This document shows, piece by piece, positions 39,115-39,387 of a stretch of DNA of 39,387 nucleotides; position 1 is the stretch's first letter, and each line of letters begins with the position of its first letter. Source of the stretch: Holosporales bacterium (GTDB lineage Bacteria > Pseudomonadota > Alphaproteobacteria > RUG11792). Position numbers and translations under genes: made by a program. Location of the stretch: contig JAIRYO010000061.1 of assembly GCA_031267725.1 (NCBI GenBank), forward strand, positions 1 through 39,387. The letters run 5' to 3'. Below the pieces are notes generated by a model. It made no database searches. It worked only from the letters and a program-made list of their open reading frames with translations, and was not told the DNA's origin.

Positions 39115-39387
39115 CATAGCTCAGCTTGAATAGCCCCTAACCCATGTTGAATGATTCATGTATTTCTTTCTCTTCATCCTCCCCTATTAAAGCTTGAACA
39201 AGGCGATCGAACTCAAACATAAAATGTTCCACGTGGAACAATTGATTTAAAAGCTTGAGAATCACCCGGCCAGCCTCAAACATAACATGAATTCGGCGGC
39301 CAAGTCTGAATAGACCGTAAACCATGCTTAAATGATTTTTATATTTTTTTTATAATGCTTTAGACAAGATATATATAAGCAATCTCT
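39115..39387. repeat. Repeat locus 5: divergent element fragment plus parS-like unit plus hairpin left arm (truncated by window end)
   Basis: CTCAAACATAAAATGTTCCACGTGGAACAATTGATTTAAAAGCTTGAGAATCACCCGGCCAGCCTCAAACATAACATGAATTCGGCGGCCAAGTCTGAATAGACCGTAAACCATGCTTAAATGATTTTTATATTTTTTTTATAATGCTTTAGACAAGATATATATAAGCAATCTCT. Confidence 0.9.
39225..39240. promoter_or_regulatory. parS-like palindrome TGTTCCACGTGGAACA
   Basis: Exact 16-mer. Confidence 0.7.

Overview
AT-rich bacterial chromosome segment, most consistent with an alphaproteobacterium and possibly a host-associated one. This is inference from class I LysRS, a Tim44-like protein beside rnpB, HrcA/CIRCE-groESL and gene content; no search was run. 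It opens with the 3' end of a 23S rRNA gene and a 5S gene. It carries tRNA-Ala(GGC), tRNA-Gly(GCC), RNase P RNA (minus strand) and about 20 recognisable housekeeping genes: hrcA, ymdB-like, surA-like, groES/groEL, tim44-like, rpmG, ychF, perM-like, pnp, nrdD, class I lysS, xseB, gap, murC, murG, pgk, pepP-like, kdsA, leuS, spoT/relA and tyrS. Accessory genes include two putative secreted repeat proteins (21-aa tandem repeats; leucine-rich repeats), a coiled-coil membrane protein and an ABC-exporter-like protein whose ATPase motifs all look eroded. The most striking signal is a dispersed intergenic repeat family found at five places. It couples a perfect 16-bp palindrome TGTTCCACGTGGAACA, which fits the chromosomal parS/ParB consensus TGTTNCACGTGNAACA, to a ~205-bp long-armed inverted repeat (MITE/palindromic-element-like). 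There are five exact parS-like sites plus three degenerate ones in 39 kb, which is unusual for parS.
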